Below are positions 42,208-51,150 of a stretch of 64,000 nt of DNA, piece by piece. The number at the start of each line of letters is the position of its first letter. The stretch's first letter is position 1. The stretch is from assembly GCA_023150915.1 (NCBI GenBank), contig JAKLKA010000005.1:51537-115536 (forward strand), given 5' to 3'. Below the pieces are notes generated by a model. The model was given only the letters and a program-made list of their open reading frames with translations. It did not search any database and was not told where the DNA came from. This stretch comes from Polyangiaceae bacterium. GTDB lineage: Bacteria; Myxococcota_A; Polyangia; Polyangiales; Polyangiaceae. The translations under genes were made by a program, and so were the position numbers.

Positions 42208-43818
42208 TCAGTCGCTGATGTACAGCTTCAGCGCGCCGGCGGCGGCGCGGCGATCGAAGGGGACGCCGACGAGCACGTCGCGCCGTGAGATGTCGTCGAA
42301 CAGCTGAAGCAAGAAGGTGTGGAACGCGACGCACTCGTCGATTGCTGCTTCGAGGCGAGACGGGTCGACCAGGTCGGTGTCCTCCAGCCGCTCCATCGCG
42401 TGCAAGAAAGCGTCGAAGCGCGGGTAGTCGGTGCTGCGGAGCAGCGGATAGCCCATCGTGCGGAAGTACGAGAGGAACTCCCGCACGTACTGGAAGTTGT
42501 GGACGAAGGCCCAGCGATCTTCGCTGGGCGTGTGCTCGGCCTTGGCGGCGAAGGCGCGGACGATCTGGGCAAACATCCACACGTCGCGCCGCAAGCGATC
42601 GCTGGTCTCGCGCAGCGCGGCGTGGTCGTCGAACACCCCAGTCTCGTCCAGGCTGGTGCCCAGCGCCTTTCCGAGGAACAAGATGGCGTTGCGCAGGGCC
42701 GGGCGCAGATCGCCGCTGACGCGATTCAGGTGAGCGCGCAGCTCTGCCTCACCCACGTTCTGACCGATGGGCGGCAGATCGTGGTGGAACGCGCGCCGCG
42801 TCTCGAGCCTCAGGCTGCCGGCGACGCCCTCGAGCGCGCTCTTGATGCCGATCAGGCGGTGCCCGTTGGCGCGCAGCTCGTCGCGGCGGCTGGGCAGATC
42901 TCGCATGTTCACCCGCAAGAGATCGCGCTCGAAGCTGCCGGCGAGCAGGCTGCCGGTCCGCTGGCGCAGGTGGTTGCCCAGGGCGCGGGCGTCCGAGCGA
43001 AACACGCTGAGCACCAGATACGCCCGGCCCGCCAGGCGCCGCCGGCGCCCCCCCGGCTCGTTGGCGATGCGGCTCAAGAGCCGCAGATATCGCAGCAGCC
43101 GGAACAACGAGAGGAACGAGAGCGCCACCAGCCGATGGGCCTCGTCGCCGGGCACGCCACGGATCAGGTCGAGCACGTGACTGGACTTGATGCGGTCGAA
43201 CTCGGGCCGAAACTCCAGAGCCGAGAGCGGGTTGAAATACGAGCTCGACGCGACCTCGCGCTGGATGGTCGAGAGCACGGCATAGAACAGGCGATAGGGA
43301 ACCCGCGGGCCGCGCAACACGCCCTCGAGCACCTCGACCCAGCGCGAGAGCCCGTGCCGCAGCGCGACCAGGCTCTCTTCCGGCGAGCCCTGGTCGGCGC
43401 CCTCGCCCACCAGCTGGCTGCGCAGCCGATCCTCGGGCAACACCGTCTCGAGATAGCGGTGGAAGACCAGCGCGCGGTCCCGGCTGCCCAGCAAGTGCCG
43501 CGTCTGCTCGAGTGCGTGCTGCATGCCGTCGCGGAACAGCAGCGTGGCCCCCCGGAAGTCCTGAGCGACCACCGGCGCACGCTTGGGGTGCCCGGGGTGA
43601 TTGCGCGGGTTGACGAAGCACGCGCTGGCCTTGAGCAAGACCTCGAGCTCGAACAAGACGTCGTCTTTGCCCTCGATGGGCAGCGCGTTGAACCACGCGT
43701 CGCGCTGCGACCGCTGGCTCTTTCGCATGCCGCGGGTGCGCGCCAGAAGCTCGCTGTACGGATCGCCGCCCGGAGCCACGGACGGCATGTAGCTCCGCTT
43801 GGCGGGCGCTTCGGTCAT
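42208..43818 (-). CDS. Large helical protein of unknown function (536 aa)
   Basis: ATG at 43818 (a GTG one codon earlier is possible). A soluble, mostly alpha-helical protein with no signal peptide, rich in Arg and Leu. Distinctive stretches include KASACFVNPRNHPGHPKRAP, LFRDGMQHALEQTRHLLG, FLSLFRLLRYLRLLSRIAN and FVHNFQYVREFLSYFRTMG. No catalytic motif or named family is recognised. It follows the AgmX-like lipoprotein gene by 13 bp on the same strand, so the two are probably cotranscribed. Confidence 0.78.
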   Translation of the reverse strand: MTEAPAKRSYMPSVAPGGDPYSELLARTRGMRKSQRSQRDAWFNALPIEGKDDVLFELEVLLKASACFVNPRNHPGHPKRAPVVAQDFRGATLLFRDGMQHALEQTRHLLGSRDRALVFHRYLETVLPEDRLRSQLVGEGADQGSPEESLVALRHGLSRWVEVLEGVLRGPRVPYRLFYAVLSTIQREVASSSYFNPLSALEFRPEFDRIKSSHVLDLIRGVPGDEAHRLVALSFLSLFRLLRYLRLLSRIANEPGGRRRRLAGRAYLVLSVFRSDARALGNHLRQRTGSLLAGSFERDLLRVNMRDLPSRRDELRANGHRLIGIKSALEGVAGSLRLETRRAFHHDLPPIGQNVGEAELRAHLNRVSGDLRPALRNAILFLGKALGTSLDETGVFDDHAALRETSDRLRRDVWMFAQIVRAFAAKAEHTPSEDRWAFVHNFQYVREFLSYFRTMGYPLLRSTDYPRFDAFLHAMERLEDTDLVDPSRLEAAIDECVAFHTFLLQLFDDISRRDVLVGVPFDRRAAAGALKLYISD

Positions 43819-43831
43819 CACCCGGCCCAGC

Positions 43832-44353
43832 TCACGGATTGAACGTGAACGGATAATTGATGGTCGACTCCATGCCGCGGGAAGAGGCGGGGAACTTGAT
43901 CTTCTTGATCACCTCTACGGCGCACTTCACCACGTCGGGGGACTTCACCTCGCTCTTCTCGACGTTGAGCACCGCCTCTTTGACCTTGCCCTCGGGGTCG
44001 AGCACGAAGTGAATCGTCATGGTGCCCTTCAGATCGGGGATCTGCTTCCGGGCCTTTTCGTAGCACTCGCGCACCGGCTTGCGGTTGTCTTGCACCAGCT
44101 TCTGGATGACCTCGGTGGTGCGCGTCTCGGCGTCGCCCCCGTCGGCCGCATCACCGCCCGCGCCCTCGGCTGCCTTCGGCTCGTCGCCGCCGGCCTTCTT
44201 CGGCTCGTCGGCCTTCGGTGCCTCGCTGCCCGGCTCGGCGCTGGCCGTGGGCGCGGTGCTGGGCGGCGGCGGGTTGCCGCCGCAACCGGCGTAGCTGACC
44301 AGGGTGACGAGCACGATCGAGGCGGCGACGTTCAGGGCGGTGCAGGACTGCAT
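43832..44353 (-). CDS. AgmX/PglI C-terminal (TonB-like) lipoprotein
   Basis: 173 residues. Lipoprotein-type signal (SIVLVTLVSYAGC), then a low-complexity Pro/Ala/Glu/Lys linker (about 25-75). A C-terminal domain of the AgmX/PglI type follows (about 80-170), with VRECYEKARKQIPDLKGTM, VLDPEGKVKEA and the paired Cys in ECYE and VVKCAVEVI. This TonB-like fold is characteristic of myxobacterial envelope and gliding proteins. It lies between the HNH gene and the large helical protein on the same strand. Confidence 0.85.
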   Translation of the reverse strand: MQSCTALNVAASIVLVTLVSYAGCGGNPPPPSTAPTASAEPGSEAPKADEPKKAGGDEPKAAEGAGGDAADGGDAETRTTEVIQKLVQDNRKPVRECYEKARKQIPDLKGTMTIHFVLDPEGKVKEAVLNVEKSEVKSPDVVKCAVEVIKKIKFPASSRGMESTINYPFTFNP

Positions 44354-44389
44354 GCGCGCATCATAGGCGCCTGCCGCCCGTCGCTCCAG

Positions 44390-45007
44390 TCAACCCGTCA
44401 ACAGGTACGGTTCCCACTCGCTGAACGGCTCGCGCTCGGCGAGCAGGATCTGGGCCGGGGTGGTCCAGCGCGGCTTCTGCGGCCGGCGCATCAAGGCCAT
44501 GCCGGCCTCGTCGGGGGTCCGACGCCCCTTCTTCAGGTTGCAGAGCCGACACGAGACCACCAGGTTGTCCCAGCTGTCGGCGCCGCCGCGTGACCGGGGC
44601 AAGACGTGGTCCAGGTTCAGCTCGCGCAGGTGGGGGCGCTTTCCGCAGTATTGACACTGGTGGTCGTCGCGCAGCATCAGGTTGCGCCGGGTGAGGCGAA
44701 CCACCACCCGCGGCGCCCGGTCGTAGCGCACCAGGTGGAGCACGCGCGGCACTCGCAGCTCGCCGCCGACCATCGGGATGCGGTCGTCGCGGGACCGGAC
44801 CGGCAGCGAACGCCAGCGGGTGAAGTCGTGCATCATGCCGTCGTCGTCCACCGCCAGGGCGGCGCCCCCGAACAGCAGAACCACCGCGCGGCGCGCCGGT
44901 GTGACGCTGACCGGGCTGAAGTAGCGATTGAGCAAGAGCACCGGCACCGACAGCACGTCGCGGCGTGCGTCGGGGCGTTTCCTTGGGCCGCTGACGGTGC
45001 TGCTCAC
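44390..45007 (-). CDS. HNH endonuclease family protein
   Basis: 205 residues from a GTG at 45007. The N-terminal region (LSVPVLLLNRYFSPVSVTPAR) is the common leader of this HNH subgroup. The nuclease core has CQYCGKRP, the metal/catalytic ELNLDHVLPRSRGG, the Asn in DSWDNLVVSC and the second zinc pair CRLCN. Both Cys pairs and the His are intact. Homologues are widespread single-gene nucleases of uncertain role. Divergent from the protease-like lipoprotein gene. Confidence 0.88.
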   Translation of the reverse strand: MSSTVSGPRKRPDARRDVLSVPVLLLNRYFSPVSVTPARRAVVLLFGGAALAVDDDGMMHDFTRWRSLPVRSRDDRIPMVGGELRVPRVLHLVRYDRAPRVVVRLTRRNLMLRDDHQCQYCGKRPHLRELNLDHVLPRSRGGADSWDNLVVSCRLCNLKKGRRTPDEAGMALMRRPQKPRWTTPAQILLAEREPFSEWEPYLLTG

Positions 45008-45132
45008 GGCGCTGAGCTTAGCACGCGGCCGCAAAAGCCCATTTTCCGGGTCGCCCCCGGGGGCCGACGACCCTCGACCCACGCCCGGCAATGGGCTATC
45101 TCGTCGCAGCCGGGCATGGCTCTCGGCGCGAG

Positions 45133-46674
45133 GTGACCTTGAAACGAGTCCTGATTCCGGCGGCTGTGGCGCTCTCCGTGCTGGCCGTGGGCTGCGGTCC
45201 GGCGGTGAACGCCTCCGAGGCCGCTTGGCCCGAGAACGCGAAGAAGTGGTTCGACCGCGCGCAGGCCAGCTATCGCACGGGCGACGTGGACGACGCCGAG
45301 TCCGCGGTGGAGAACGCGCTTCGGGTGATGCCCGACGAGCCGGCGGTGCGCTTGCTTGCAGCGCGCATCGCGTTGGCGCACCTGCAGTACGACCGCACCA
45401 CCCAGCTCTTGAACGGGGTCGACAGCTCCGACGCCAGCGCGATCCGCAGCCGCGCCTATTGGTACTCGGGTCAGGTCGACAAGGCCGCCGACGAGCTCGA
45501 GAAGCTGGTGGCCGACCCCGAGGTGCGCGACGCCTGGGCGGCCGAGGTGGCCAAGCTCGCGCGGCGCGGCACCGGTCGCAAACCCTTCCGGCTCAGCGGC
45601 GGCATGGTCGCCGTCACCGAGATGCCTCAGGTGGCGTCCACGTCGCTGGTGGTCCCGGTCGAGGTGAACGGCGAGCCGGCGCTCGGCCTGATCGCCACCG
45701 GCACCGCCGAGGCCGTGGTCGACAGCGGCGGGCCCGCCGGCGACCCGAAGTGGATCTCGCTGCGCTTCGGCGAGCGCATCGAGGTGAAGGACGTCCCCGC
45801 GCTGTCCAAAGATCTCTCGGGGATCTCGAAGCAGCTGAACGCGCCGATCAAGGTGCTGATCGGCGTCAACTTGTTGCGCCACCTGCACCCGACCATCGAT
45901 TTTGCCGGTAGCCAGTTCGTTGTGCGCACCTTCGAGCCGCCGCCTCCGCCCCAGGCCACCACCGTTCGCGTGAGCTATGTGCGTGGCGGCGGCATGATGA
46001 TGCGCGGTGCCTTTGGCTCGGATCAGAACGCGCCCAGCGCCTCGCTGTTGATCGACACTTCCATGACCTTCCCCCTGGCGCTCGACGAGGGCGGCTGGAA
46101 GAAGGCGGGGGTTCCGACCTCGGGTCTGCGCTCGATCCCCAACGCCGGCTCGCTGCGCGCGGGCGTGTTGCCCCAGCTGCGGCTGGGTGCGTTCACCGTG
46201 CCGCAGGTGCCCGGGGTGCTCGGGGCCCCGGTGGCCGAGCTCGAGAAGGGCCTGGACGTCGATCTCGACGGCCTGGTGGGCTCGGGCCTCTTGGCCACGT
46301 TCCGCGTCACGCTGGTCGACGGCGGGCGAACCATGTGGCTCGAAGATCTCCCGCGCGAAGCCCTGATCGGCGGGCCGAAGCTGCCGGCGTTGCCCGACGT
46401 GAGCGACGTCCCCGACTCGGAGCTGGAAGAAGAGCCCGAGGCCCCGCCCACCAAGCCCGGCACCAAGAAGCCACTGCCCAAGGCGCCCGCGCCCGCGCCC
46501 AAGGCGCCTGCCCCCGCACCGGCGCCTGCCCCCGCGCCCGCACCGAAGGCGCCCGCGCCGGCTCTTGCGCCCACGCCTGCACTGAAGGCGCCCGCGCCCG
46601 CGCCGAAGGCGCCCGCGCCCGCACCGAAGGCGCCCGCGCCCGGAGGCAACGCTCCGGCCGGAGCCAAGCCGTGA
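45133..46674 (+). CDS. Lipoprotein with TPR and aspartyl-protease-like fold, Pro-Ala-Lys tail
   Basis: 513 residues from a GTG at 45133; lipobox LAVGC. TPR-like helices fill about residues 30-140. Two lobes follow that resemble retropepsin-like aspartyl proteases (VVDSGGPAGDPKW in the first, LLIDTSMTFPLALDEGGW in the second), but the catalytic DTG is degenerate in both, so activity is doubtful. The last 60 residues repeat Lys-Ala-Pro-Ala-Pro-type units, likely an extended wall-spanning tail. The stop overlaps the coaD start (GTGA). Confidence 0.75.
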   Translation: MTLKRVLIPAAVALSVLAVGCGPAVNASEAAWPENAKKWFDRAQASYRTGDVDDAESAVENALRVMPDEPAVRLLAARIALAHLQYDRTTQLLNGVDSSDASAIRSRAYWYSGQVDKAADELEKLVADPEVRDAWAAEVAKLARRGTGRKPFRLSGGMVAVTEMPQVASTSLVVPVEVNGEPALGLIATGTAEAVVDSGGPAGDPKWISLRFGERIEVKDVPALSKDLSGISKQLNAPIKVLIGVNLLRHLHPTIDFAGSQFVVRTFEPPPPPQATTVRVSYVRGGGMMMRGAFGSDQNAPSASLLIDTSMTFPLALDEGGWKKAGVPTSGLRSIPNAGSLRAGVLPQLRLGAFTVPQVPGVLGAPVAELEKGLDVDLDGLVGSGLLATFRVTLVDGGRTMWLEDLPREALIGGPKLPALPDVSDVPDSELEEEPEAPPTKPGTKKPLPKAPAPAPKAPAPAPAPAPAPAPKAPAPALAPTPALKAPAPAPKAPAPAPKAPAPGGNAPAGAKP

Positions 46675-47165
46675 GCCATCCGCAGCTCGCGATCTACGCC
46701 GGCAGCTTCGACCCGCCGACCTACGGTCACCTCGATCTGGTCGAGCGCGCGTCGAAGCTGTTCCCGCGGGTGGTGGTCGCGGTGGGCGTGCACCCGATCA
46801 AGAAGCCCTTGCTCAGCGCGGAAGAGCGCATGTCGCTGTTGCGCGAGATCGTCGCGCCCTACGGCAACGTCGAGGTGGACTCGTTTCAGGGGCTCTTGAT
46901 CGACTACGGTCAGAAGATGGGCGCCCGCGTGATCGTGCGTGGGCTGCGCGCCGCCACGGACTTCGAGTACGAGCTTCAGATCGCCCACGCGAACTCCGAT
47001 CTGCGCCCCGAGATCGACACCGTGTTCTTGCCCACGCGCACCAACTACGGCTTCATCTCGGCCTCGCTGGTCCGCGAGATCGCCAGCCACGGCGGCGACA
47101 TTGCGCGTTATGCGCCGCCCAACGTGGTGGCGGCCCTGAAGCGGCGCTACGGCCAGAGCACCTAG
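46671..47165 (+). CDS. coaD: Phosphopantetheine adenylyltransferase
   Basis: A 164-residue enzyme that joins 4'-phosphopantetheine and ATP to dephospho-CoA, the fourth step of CoA synthesis. The nucleotidyltransferase motif GSFDPPTYGHLDLV is at about residues 10-23, RGLRAATDFEYELQ near 90, and the second ATP motif YGFISASLVREIA near 125. The GTG start overlaps the upstream stop. Convergent with the site-2 protease gene (4-bp overlap). Confidence 0.96.
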   Translation: MSHPQLAIYAGSFDPPTYGHLDLVERASKLFPRVVVAVGVHPIKKPLLSAEERMSLLREIVAPYGNVEVDSFQGLLIDYGQKMGARVIVRGLRAATDFEYELQIAHANSDLRPEIDTVFLPTRTNYGFISASLVREIASHGGDIARYAPPNVVAALKRRYGQST

Positions 47166-48190
47166 AAGACGGCCCACGGCGTGGGCATGAACAAGAGCAC
47201 GAACAGCGCCAGGGTGGCGATGGCCACGATGCGGCGTTTGGGCGAGAGCACCGGGTCGTCGACGGGGGGGTGATCCGAACCTGCGAAGCGGCGCAAGAGC
47301 CGCAGCAGCAGGTACACGAACACCCAAACCGAAGCGGTGCTGAGCGGTTCCCAGTGCTGCTTCTCGTACCCTTCTCGCAGCGCTCGCAGCCCAATCGGCG
47401 CCACGTAGATCAGGGTGTTGTAGGCGACCATGAGCAACGGGAAGCTGACGATGTAGCGCGCCGCGCGGTTCTGCCGCTCCCCGAAGAGGGCATAAGCCAC
47501 ATGCCCGCCGTCGAGCTGGCCGAACGGCAAGAGATTCAGGAACGTGACCAGGAAGCCGGCCCAGGCCGCCAGCGCCGTGGGGTGCAAGAAGACGTCCTGG
47601 TCCGGGGCGATGGGCCCGTGGATCAGGCGCTTCAGCACCCAGTAGAGGATCCCCGTGCCTTCTTGGATGAAACCCGTCTCGCTGCGCGGTCCGAGCTCGG
47701 AGAGCGCGAGCCCGATCACCATCATCGGCAGCGCGACCGCCATGCCCGCGAGCGGCCCGGCGGCCCCGATGTCGAGCAGCGCGTTCGCAGAGCGGATGCG
47801 CTTCGGCATGACGATCACCGCGCCGAACGTGCCGAACGGGCTCAGCTTGGGGAACGGAATGAAGTACGGCAGTGACGCCGGCACGCGATGGATGCGCGCC
47901 GCGATGTAGTGGCCGAATTCATGGAACAGCAAGATGGCGAGCAGCGGCACGGCGAAAGGCCAACCGGCCAGCCAGGCTCTGAAGCCGTTCTGGCCGTCGT
48001 GGCCCGTCCAGAACTTCCCAACGTCGAAGACGCTCCACACCGTGGCCGCGAAGAACAGCAAGTTGAGCGGCCAGCGCGCTCGCTTCGGCGCGGCCGGCGC
48101 GTCGCTGGGCGCCACCGAGATCGGCTGCGACACCGGACCCGGTCCCTCCGGCGGCGGCGGAAAGCGCCAGTCCTGCGGCGGAGTGCTCAT
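47162..48190 (-). CDS. Site-2 protease-family (M50) membrane metalloprotease
   Basis: 342 residues. A Pro-rich cytoplasmic N-terminus (about 1-35) is followed by several membrane helices. The zinc motif HEFGH is at residues 90-94, and the third ligand lies in the conserved LLPFGQLDGGHVAYAL segment near 225. Both are intact. Such proteases cut within the membrane, often releasing anti-sigma factors or processing lipoproteins. Last gene of a five-gene operon; its start overlaps the stop of the FliH/SctL-like gene. Confidence 0.9.
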   Translation of the reverse strand: MSTPPQDWRFPPPPEGPGPVSQPISVAPSDAPAAPKRARWPLNLLFFAATVWSVFDVGKFWTGHDGQNGFRAWLAGWPFAVPLLAILLFHEFGHYIAARIHRVPASLPYFIPFPKLSPFGTFGAVIVMPKRIRSANALLDIGAAGPLAGMAVALPMMVIGLALSELGPRSETGFIQEGTGILYWVLKRLIHGPIAPDQDVFLHPTALAAWAGFLVTFLNLLPFGQLDGGHVAYALFGERQNRAARYIVSFPLLMVAYNTLIYVAPIGLRALREGYEKQHWEPLSTASVWVFVYLLLRLLRRFAGSDHPPVDDPVLSPKRRIVAIATLALFVLLFMPTPWAVF

Positions 48191-48840
48191 CGCTCGAGCG
48201 ACTCGCGAAGCTTCTGGGTGAGCCGATCGAGCTGAGGCGCGAGCGCGGCGTCCAGCACGCCGATCTCGGTCTCGAAGCGAAGATCGCCGGAAGGGCGCCC
48301 AGGGTCCGCCACGATCTCCAGCGCGTCGAGGCCGACGGCCAGCGACTCGCGTTCGGCGTCGAGCCGGGCCGCGTCGCTCGGGTGCGCCACCACGCGCACG
48401 CGGCGCGCCCCACGCGCCTCACTGAGCGCACGCCGCGCGATGGCGGTCAGTCGCGTGGGGTCGAGCTGCAATGCCTCGCCCAGCAGGCGCTCGGCGAGGA
48501 CCCGCGCAAGCTCGATGCTGCGATCGAGCGCGCGCTCGTCGGCCCGGGCTTCCAGCGCGGCCAGGGCCACGGCCCGGGCTGCCACCGCAGCGATGCCGTC
48601 GGCGCGCCCCTCGGCTTCGGCGGCCAGGCGCGCGTCTCCGGCGGCCCGCGCGGCGCTTTCCAGCATCCGGTGCGCGCGCTCTTCGGCTGCGGCGACGATG
48701 GCGCGGGCCTGCGCTTCGGCGTCGACCACTGGCCGGGGCACCCGCCGCCCCACCGGCGCAAGGGCGGTGGTCGCGAAGCCGATGGGCCGCGCGGCGCTGG
48801 CGCTCTCGGCCTTCAGCAATCTGCCGCGGGTCACGCTCAC
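48187..48840 (-). CDS. FliH/SctL-like stator protein (V-ATPase E-like)
   Basis: 217 residues, GTG start at 48840. A Pro/Arg N-terminus precedes a long Ala-rich coiled coil (about 40-100: DAEAQARAIVAAAEERAHRM). The C-terminal domain carries the family hallmark GDLRFETEIGVLDAALAPQLDRLTQKL in pieces, as in SctL/YscL and FliH. These proteins normally bind the export ATPase of type III secretion or flagella, but no other such component is in the window. Start and stop overlap neighbours, so it is embedded in the thiolase-to-protease operon. Confidence 0.75.
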   Translation of the reverse strand: MSVTRGRLLKAESASAARPIGFATTALAPVGRRVPRPVVDAEAQARAIVAAAEERAHRMLESAARAAGDARLAAEAEGRADGIAAVAARAVALAALEARADERALDRSIELARVLAERLLGEALQLDPTRLTAIARRALSEARGARRVRVVAHPSDAARLDAERESLAVGLDALEIVADPGRPSGDLRFETEIGVLDAALAPQLDRLTQKLRESLER

Positions 48841-49055
48841 GTCAGCCTCCGTGCGTCCAGCGCCTGCGCAATGCGTGCCACCTCGCGCGCCAGCACCACG
48901 GCGCGCGCGCTGCGCTCGGGGTGACCCAGCGCCGCCGCGAGCCGGCGAGCGGGCGCGGCGCCGCCGCCCAGGGCGCGCGTCAGATCTTCTCCGCGGCGAT
49001 CGAGCAGATAGCTCGTGGCCACGAACGCGCGCTCGAAGTCTTCGGTGTTTCGCAT
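48837..49055 (-). CDS. Small protein (72 aa) coupled to the FliH/SctL-like gene
   Basis: The ATG at 49055 shares its A with the stop of the hydrolase gene (TGATG), and its own stop overlaps the next GTG (GTGA). The product is helical and Arg/Ala-rich (MRNTEDFERAFVATSYLLDR at its start). No family is recognised. The two translational overlaps strongly support it being real and made at a fixed ratio with the FliH/SctL-like protein, perhaps as its partner. Confidence 0.65.
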   Translation of the reverse strand: MRNTEDFERAFVATSYLLDRRGEDLTRALGGGAAPARRLAAALGHPERSARAVVLAREVARIAQALDARRLT

Positions 49056-49879
49056 CAGCTGATCCAGTATTTGTCGCCGTCGGTTCGGGCGCGGCCCTCG
49101 GCGACCAGCTTGACCAAGTGTGCGCGAACGCTCAAGAGGGCGAGCGGCCAGGCAGCCCGCGCCGTATCGGCATAGGCGCTGGGCACGATGAACAAATCCG
49201 TGGTTCCGGCCGGTCCGGCGCCCTCGAGCGCGGACACGACCTTCTGCTCGCGCTCCAGCCGGTGGGCCACGTAATGGGCGAACAGCTGGCTCGGATCGGC
49301 GATCGGATCGCCGTGGGCAGGCAGGGCGAGCTTGGCCCCGAGCCCCTCGAGCCGGCGAAGCTGCCCCAGGTACTCGGCCATGTCGCCGTCCGTGGGCTCG
49401 ATCAAGATGGTGCCCTGGCTGGCCACCATGTCGCCCACGATCACCGCGCCGAGCTGGGGCTCGAACAGGCACACGTGACCCGCGGCGTGACCCGGCGTGT
49501 GCAGCACCTGCCAGTGCTGGTCGCCCAGCGTGATCGACTCGCCGTCTTCCAGCTGTCGCGCGATGCCGAGCTCGGGCAGCCGCGCCGCGGTCTCGCGATG
49601 TGCCCAGAGCGGCACGCCAAGCTCGCGCGAGAGCACCTCGGCACCGCCCACGTGATCCACGTGGTGGTGCGTGAGCACGATGGCCACGATCTCGCGACCC
49701 AGGCCCCGCGCCCACTCGATGAAGGCACGCTGCTCGTCGGCGTAGGGGGTGGCCGGTTCGACCAAGAGCACTTGCCCCGTGCCCAGGGCGTAGCTCTGCG
49801 TGTGCGTCGCCGGCGGAAGGGTCGGGGTTCGAGTGGGAAACGCCGATACCCCGTCGGCGACGTCACGCGGACGAAGCAT
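49055..49879 (-). CDS. MBL-fold hydrolase (LACTB2/glyoxalase II-like)
   Basis: 274 residues. The metal motif THHHVDHVGG is at about residues 70-79, with further ligands in TPGHAAGH, VGDMV and PAHGDPI, then a C-terminal helical winged domain. This matches the LACTB2-like group, which includes RNases and thioester hydrolases. With the thiolase gene only 2 bp upstream, hydrolysis of an acyl-CoA or related ester is plausible but unproven. Confidence 0.87.
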   Translation of the reverse strand: MLRPRDVADGVSAFPTRTPTLPPATHTQSYALGTGQVLLVEPATPYADEQRAFIEWARGLGREIVAIVLTHHHVDHVGGAEVLSRELGVPLWAHRETAARLPELGIARQLEDGESITLGDQHWQVLHTPGHAAGHVCLFEPQLGAVIVGDMVASQGTILIEPTDGDMAEYLGQLRRLEGLGAKLALPAHGDPIADPSQLFAHYVAHRLEREQKVVSALEGAGPAGTTDLFIVPSAYADTARAAWPLALLSVRAHLVKLVAEGRARTDGDKYWIS

Positions 49880-49881
49880 GC

Positions 49882-51072
49882 TCAGACGCGCTCGACCACC
49901 ACGGCCACGGCTTCACCGCCGCCGATGCACAGGGTGGCCAGGCCGCGGCTGACCTTGTGATCGCGCATCGAGAACAGAAGCGTGGTCAGGATGCGCGCGC
50001 CCGAGGCGCCGATCGGGTGACCCATGGCCACGGCGCCACCGCGCACGTTCACCTTGGCCGGGTCGAGGCCGGTGAGCTTCGAGCAGGCCATGGTGACGCA
50101 AGAGAAGGCCTCGTTGATCTCCCAGAGATCGATCTGCTCTTTCTTCATGCCCAGCTTGGTCAAAGTTGCGTCGATGGCCTTCGACGGCGCGGTGGTGAAC
50201 CAGTCGGGCGCCTGGGCGGCGCCGCCGTAGCCCACGATGCGCGCCAGCGGCGTCAGGTTGTGCTCTTTCACCGCCTTCTCACTGGCCAGCACCAAGGCCG
50301 AGGCCCCGTCGTTGATGCTCGAGGCGTTGGCCGCGGTGATGGTGCCGTCCTTGGCAAACGCCGGGCGCAGCTTGTCGAACTTGCTTGGATCGCCGCGACC
50401 CGGCTCTTCGTCGGTGGTGACCTTCAGCGGGTCGCCCTTCTTCTGCGGGATCTCGACCGCCACGATCTCCGCGTCGAACAACCCTTCCTTCTGCGCGGCG
50501 AGCGCGCGCCGGTAGCTCTCGCGCGCAAAGTCGTCCTGCGCTTCGCGACTGAGCGAGTACTCCTTCGAGCACTTCTCGCCGGCTTCGCCCATGTGGAAGT
50601 TGCCGTAGGGGTCCCACAGGCCGTCGGCGATCATGCCGTCGACCAGCTTGCCGTCGCCCATGCGATAGCCGCTGCGCGCCTCTTTCAGGTAATAGGGCAC
50701 GTTCGACATCGACTCCATACCGCCGGCCACGACCACGTCGGCGTCGCCCAGCATCACGGTCTTGGTGCCGAAGATCACCGCCTGCAGACCCGAACCGCAG
50801 ACCTTGCTCACGGTGGTGGCGGGCACGCTGTCGGGAACGCCCGCGAAGATGGCAGCTTGGCGGGCAGGGGCCTGGCCGATGCCGGCGCTGAGCACGTTGC
50901 CCATGAACACCTCTTGAACCCGCGCCGGATCGAGCTTGGCGCGCTCGATGGCGGCCTTGATCGCCACCGCGCCGAGGCGCGGCGCCGGCAGCGAGGCCAG
51001 AGCGCCGAGGTAGGAACCGATGGGAGTGCGCGTCGCGCTGACGACGTAAACCGGAGAAACGTGGTGGGTCAT
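49882..51072 (-). CDS. Acetyl-CoA C-acetyltransferase (thiolase)
   Basis: 396 residues from the ATG at 51072, which has GGGAG upstream. The catalytic nucleophile Cys is in TVSKVCGSGLQA at about residue 90, the NEAF motif in WEINEAFSC, the His in GHPIGASGARI and the second Cys in CIGGGEA. All are intact. It condenses or cleaves acetoacetyl-CoA in fatty-acid or polyhydroxyalkanoate metabolism. First gene of the five-gene operon. Confidence 0.95.
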   Translation of the reverse strand: MTHHVSPVYVVSATRTPIGSYLGALASLPAPRLGAVAIKAAIERAKLDPARVQEVFMGNVLSAGIGQAPARQAAIFAGVPDSVPATTVSKVCGSGLQAVIFGTKTVMLGDADVVVAGGMESMSNVPYYLKEARSGYRMGDGKLVDGMIADGLWDPYGNFHMGEAGEKCSKEYSLSREAQDDFARESYRRALAAQKEGLFDAEIVAVEIPQKKGDPLKVTTDEEPGRGDPSKFDKLRPAFAKDGTITAANASSINDGASALVLASEKAVKEHNLTPLARIVGYGGAAQAPDWFTTAPSKAIDATLTKLGMKKEQIDLWEINEAFSCVTMACSKLTGLDPAKVNVRGGAVAMGHPIGASGARILTTLLFSMRDHKVSRGLATLCIGGGEAVAVVVERV

Positions 51073-51150
51073 GGCTGAGCTCCCTTTCGCTGGGATGCCG
51101 GTCATCTAACGCGGTTTCAGGGGGCCGGCCAGCCCTGCTAAAGATCGGGC

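Noticed and set aside
42046..42288. An 80-codon open frame in the structured region after the histone-like gene
   Set aside because: It runs through the terminator hairpin and into the convergent gene; composition is unconvincing, so the region is treated as non-coding.
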